This document shows, in pieces, positions 62,044 to 64,000 of a stretch of DNA of 64,000 bases (within the stretch, counting starts at the first letter, position 1; every line of letters begins with the position of its first letter). Made by a program: the position numbers and the translations under genes. Origin of the DNA: Narthecium ossifragum (Eukaryota; Streptophyta; Magnoliopsida; Dioscoreales; Nartheciaceae); NCBI GenBank assembly GCA_963920575.1, contig OY986969.1, positions 24,839,434 through 24,903,433 of the forward strand, written 5' to 3'. Below the pieces are notes generated by a model. It saw only the letters and a program-made list of their open reading frames with translations. It did no database searches and was not told the origin of the DNA.

Positions 62044-62111
62044 GTAATCTTTGAATGCCATGCCAACTTGGATACTCTCACTACCTCGTCCGTCAGCTCC
62101 ATGGAAACCGT
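62044..62111 (-). pseudogene. APRF1 exon 1 relic
   Basis: Clearly homologous to the intact exon 57174-57242: the minus strand keeps GTTTCCATGGAGCT, a GACGAG codon pair, GGCATGGCATTC and the donor TACGTATGC. It is broken in two ways. The first ATG has become ACG, and one base is missing in the middle (68 instead of 69 nt), which shifts frame. About a quarter of positions differ from the intact exon. No other APRF1 exon is seen near it, so it cannot make the protein. Confidence 0.85.
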
Positions 62112-62780
62112 CTCTTCTATAAAGCAACTACGAACAAGAGAGAGGTAGCGCTCTGGCGAGAGAGAGAGAGAGATTTATATAATAAATCAGATTCCAATTA
62201 TTATTATTATTATTGCTATTATTATGGAGGCGAGATCTTAGGCTGGAATCCTATTTTAGGGAATTAATGGTTAGGAAATTGCTAGGTATTCTAAGAATAT
62301 TTCATATTTGCAAGCCTAATTAAACGCTCAGTTTAACAAAAAAAAAGGGGGGAAAATACTAGTGTATTGGATATATAGTAATATAGTAATGGATAAACCA
62401 AGGTTTAGAGCAATCCACATGACATGGAATTTGTCCACCCGGAATAAAGATTAAAGTTCAGTAATAAGAAAATTATCGAGTAATGGAAAAAAAAATTAAA
62501 GTTGTTGATTTCGCATCCTCCTGTTGCATATAACAATGATGAAGGCAAGGTTTAGAGCAATCCACATAACATGGAATTTTATCTTCTAGAGAATGGAATG
62601 CAATTGGTTCAGCATGCCATCCAAAATTCAAGTACATATATGAAGGCAAACTTAGCTGTGATGATTTCAAGTGATCATGGAAGAAGCTGCCAACAGAACG
62701 CCAAAAGATCTAAAAGACCATACAAGTAGGATCAAAGATGAAAAGAAAAGTCTCAGTATCAATCCAAGTTTATGAATGAT
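62112..62780. other. DNA between the APRF1 relic and coiled-coil copy 2
   Basis: Contains a short ATT repeat (about 62198-62225), AT-rich DNA, and from 62428 the duplicated 3' flank of the coiled-coil gene. A 30-bp piece (GGTTTAGAGCAATCCACATG at about 62402) is itself a local copy of sequence at about 62549. Confidence 0.5.
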
Positions 62781-64000
62781 TTATTTGCTGAGTGAAGGTG
62801 ACAGACGATCGCAGAGCTGATCACATCTATCGAAGAAGTGACGATCAATCACGACGCAGAGCTGCCTAGAAGCTTCCCTTTTCTCCTCTTCGCCAACGGC
62901 AGACTCGACCACGACCACGGTTTGCAAGCAATTCTCCTCTTTGTTGTTATCATCAACCTGCGCATCTAAACTTTGCAGCTTTTCTTGAAAGATTAAGGCA
63001 ATTGTTTCCAGGCTGAGCATTTCTGCAATTATTTCATCACATTTATGTTTTAGGTCTTCTTTCTCGTGATGCAACCTCACCAACTTTGTGCAACCAGATA
63101 AGTGCCACGAAATATAATGGCACCCTTCATCAAATATTGAATAAATCTCGCAGAGCACGTCAGCCTGGGATATTATCCAATAATCAACATCTGTATGTAT
63201 TTGCTCCAGCCTGTTCTCCTCACAGAACACTTTCCTGGATATTTCCAAGCTCCCGCTCTGGTTCCTCCCGCGTTCTACAATCAATTCTTCTTTGGACTTC
63301 TCCGCATCTTGTTTGCACCGGTTATTTTCAGCTCGGCGAGCCGCGGCTTCTTGACTCGGTTCAAAATTAGCCTCAAGCATGGAATCCAAGTTTTCCTGGA
63401 ACTCATTGTCAGACATCAGCTGGATTTCGGCTTCGAGGGATCTTTCATCATCCTCATGCTCACTTCTCTGCATAGTGGTAACATATTCAAGCTGAGTCGT
63501 GTTTATTTCTTGCAATAATTGTAAACTGATTTCTCCCAGACGGCCAACTTTTTTCCGCTCATGGTTCAACACGTTTTGTAGATTTGCAAATTTCTTCACT
63601 TCTTGTTCTACTTCCATCTCTGAATCCTGAAGTTCCTTTTCAAGGACACTTAGTTGGCCTAATGTGTCCAGTTCTCTTGATTTCTTATGCTCTAGTGCCT
63701 CATTCAGATAGCCAAGCTTCACATTCGCTTTGGCCAGTTCAACATCCATGTCATCAATTTCAGATTGCAACTTCAAATTTTGTGCCTTGAACTGTTCAAC
63801 TTCCCTTTCAAGTTCCTCAATGATCTTATCATCGGTCTGCTCTTTTCGACTAGTATCAACTAAACCTTTCAATGTTTGTTCACTTCCACTTTTGAGTTCA
63901 TCAATGATCTTATCATCAGCCTGTTTTTCTCGGCTCACGTCAGCCAAACCTTCCAATGTCTGTTCACTTTCAACTTTGGAATCATCAATGTTTTTAGGAG
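62428..64000. repeat. Tandem duplication, copy 2 (cut by the window edge)
   Basis: Partner of 57907-59480. Similarity starts at AATTTGTCC and continues unbroken to the last base of the window. Confidence 0.92.
62781..64000 (-). CDS. Unrecognised coiled-coil protein, copy 2 (5' partial)
   Basis: C-terminal 406 codons or so of a second copy of the 58267-61382 gene. The frame is open through the window edge, so the start and promoter are outside. It carries the same 28-residue repeats and the same C-terminus (RLSPSLSK). Compared with copy 1 I count about 20 amino-acid substitutions and a two-residue insertion (Val-Val from GACCAC) in some 390 residues. No stop or frameshift is present, so it could be functional. 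It is transcribed in the same direction as copy 1 and APRF1. Confidence 0.72.
   Translation of the reverse strand, partial: PKNIDDSKVESEQTLEGLADVSREKQADDKIIDELKSGSEQTLKGLVDTSRKEQTDDKIIEELEREVEQFKAQNLKLQSEIDDMDVELAKANVKLGYLNEALEHKKSRELDTLGQLSVLEKELQDSEMEVEQEVKKFANLQNVLNHERKKVGRLGEISLQLLQEINTTQLEYVTTMQRSEHEDDERSLEAEIQLMSDNEFQENLDSMLEANFEPSQEAAARRAENNRCKQDAEKSKEELIVERGRNQSGSLEISRKVFCEENRLEQIHTDVDYWIISQADVLCEIYSIFDEGCHYISWHLSGCTKLVRLHHEKEDLKHKCDEIIAEMLSLETIALIFQEKLQSLDAQVDDNNKEENCLQTVVVVESAVGEEEKREASRQLCVVIDRHFFDRCDQLCDRLSPSLSK

Overview
The window is nuclear DNA of a flowering plant, most likely a commelinid monocot. All genes are spliced with GT-AG introns, the 5' exons of several genes (NAC, kinesin, protease, OGG1) are very GC-rich against AT-rich introns and intergenic DNA, and Tourist-like MITEs and other short repeats are common. 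I rebuilt every gene by hand from conserved protein segments plus splice sites; in each complete model the exon lengths sum to a whole number of codons. No bacterial, organellar or viral block was seen.

Layout, left to right. 810-5101 (+): cyclic nucleotide-gated channel of the CNGC5/6/9 type, first coding exon off the left edge. 10808-11979 (+): ATAF-type NAC transcription factor with a compact, ACGT-rich promoter. 14882-31507 (+): 25-exon kinesin-7 of the KIN-7D type whose introns hold many repeats. 32028-34414 (-): nucellin/APF-type aspartyl protease, convergent with the kinesin. 36324-45150 (-): 2137-residue CSI1-type armadillo/C2 protein linking cellulose synthase complexes to microtubules. 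51422-53518 (+): 8-oxoguanine DNA glycosylase OGG1. 54630-57242 (-): Swd2/WDR82-type WD40 protein (APRF1). 58267-61382 (-): unrecognised lysine-tailed coiled-coil protein. 62781-64000 (-): second, nearly identical coiled-coil copy cut by the right edge, preceded by a broken relic of APRF1 exon 1 at 62044-62111.

The genes are ordinary single plant genes that do not form a pathway; two (kinesin-7 and CSI) act on microtubules, but nothing shows the linkage to be functional. The DNA between and inside them is a record of small transposons: MITEs with 3-bp TAA/TTA target duplications, a Mutator-like foldback with a 9-bp duplication next to the protease start, a tandem tRNA-type SINE pair, a short poly(A) retroinsertion with a 15-bp duplication, and a likely LINE 3' end.

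The most interesting locus is the right end: a tandem duplication of an orphan coiled-coil gene in which my hand count gives about 21 amino-acid-changing against about 3 silent differences, beside a far more diverged duplicated APRF1 exon. This suggests rapid protein change, gene conversion, or both.
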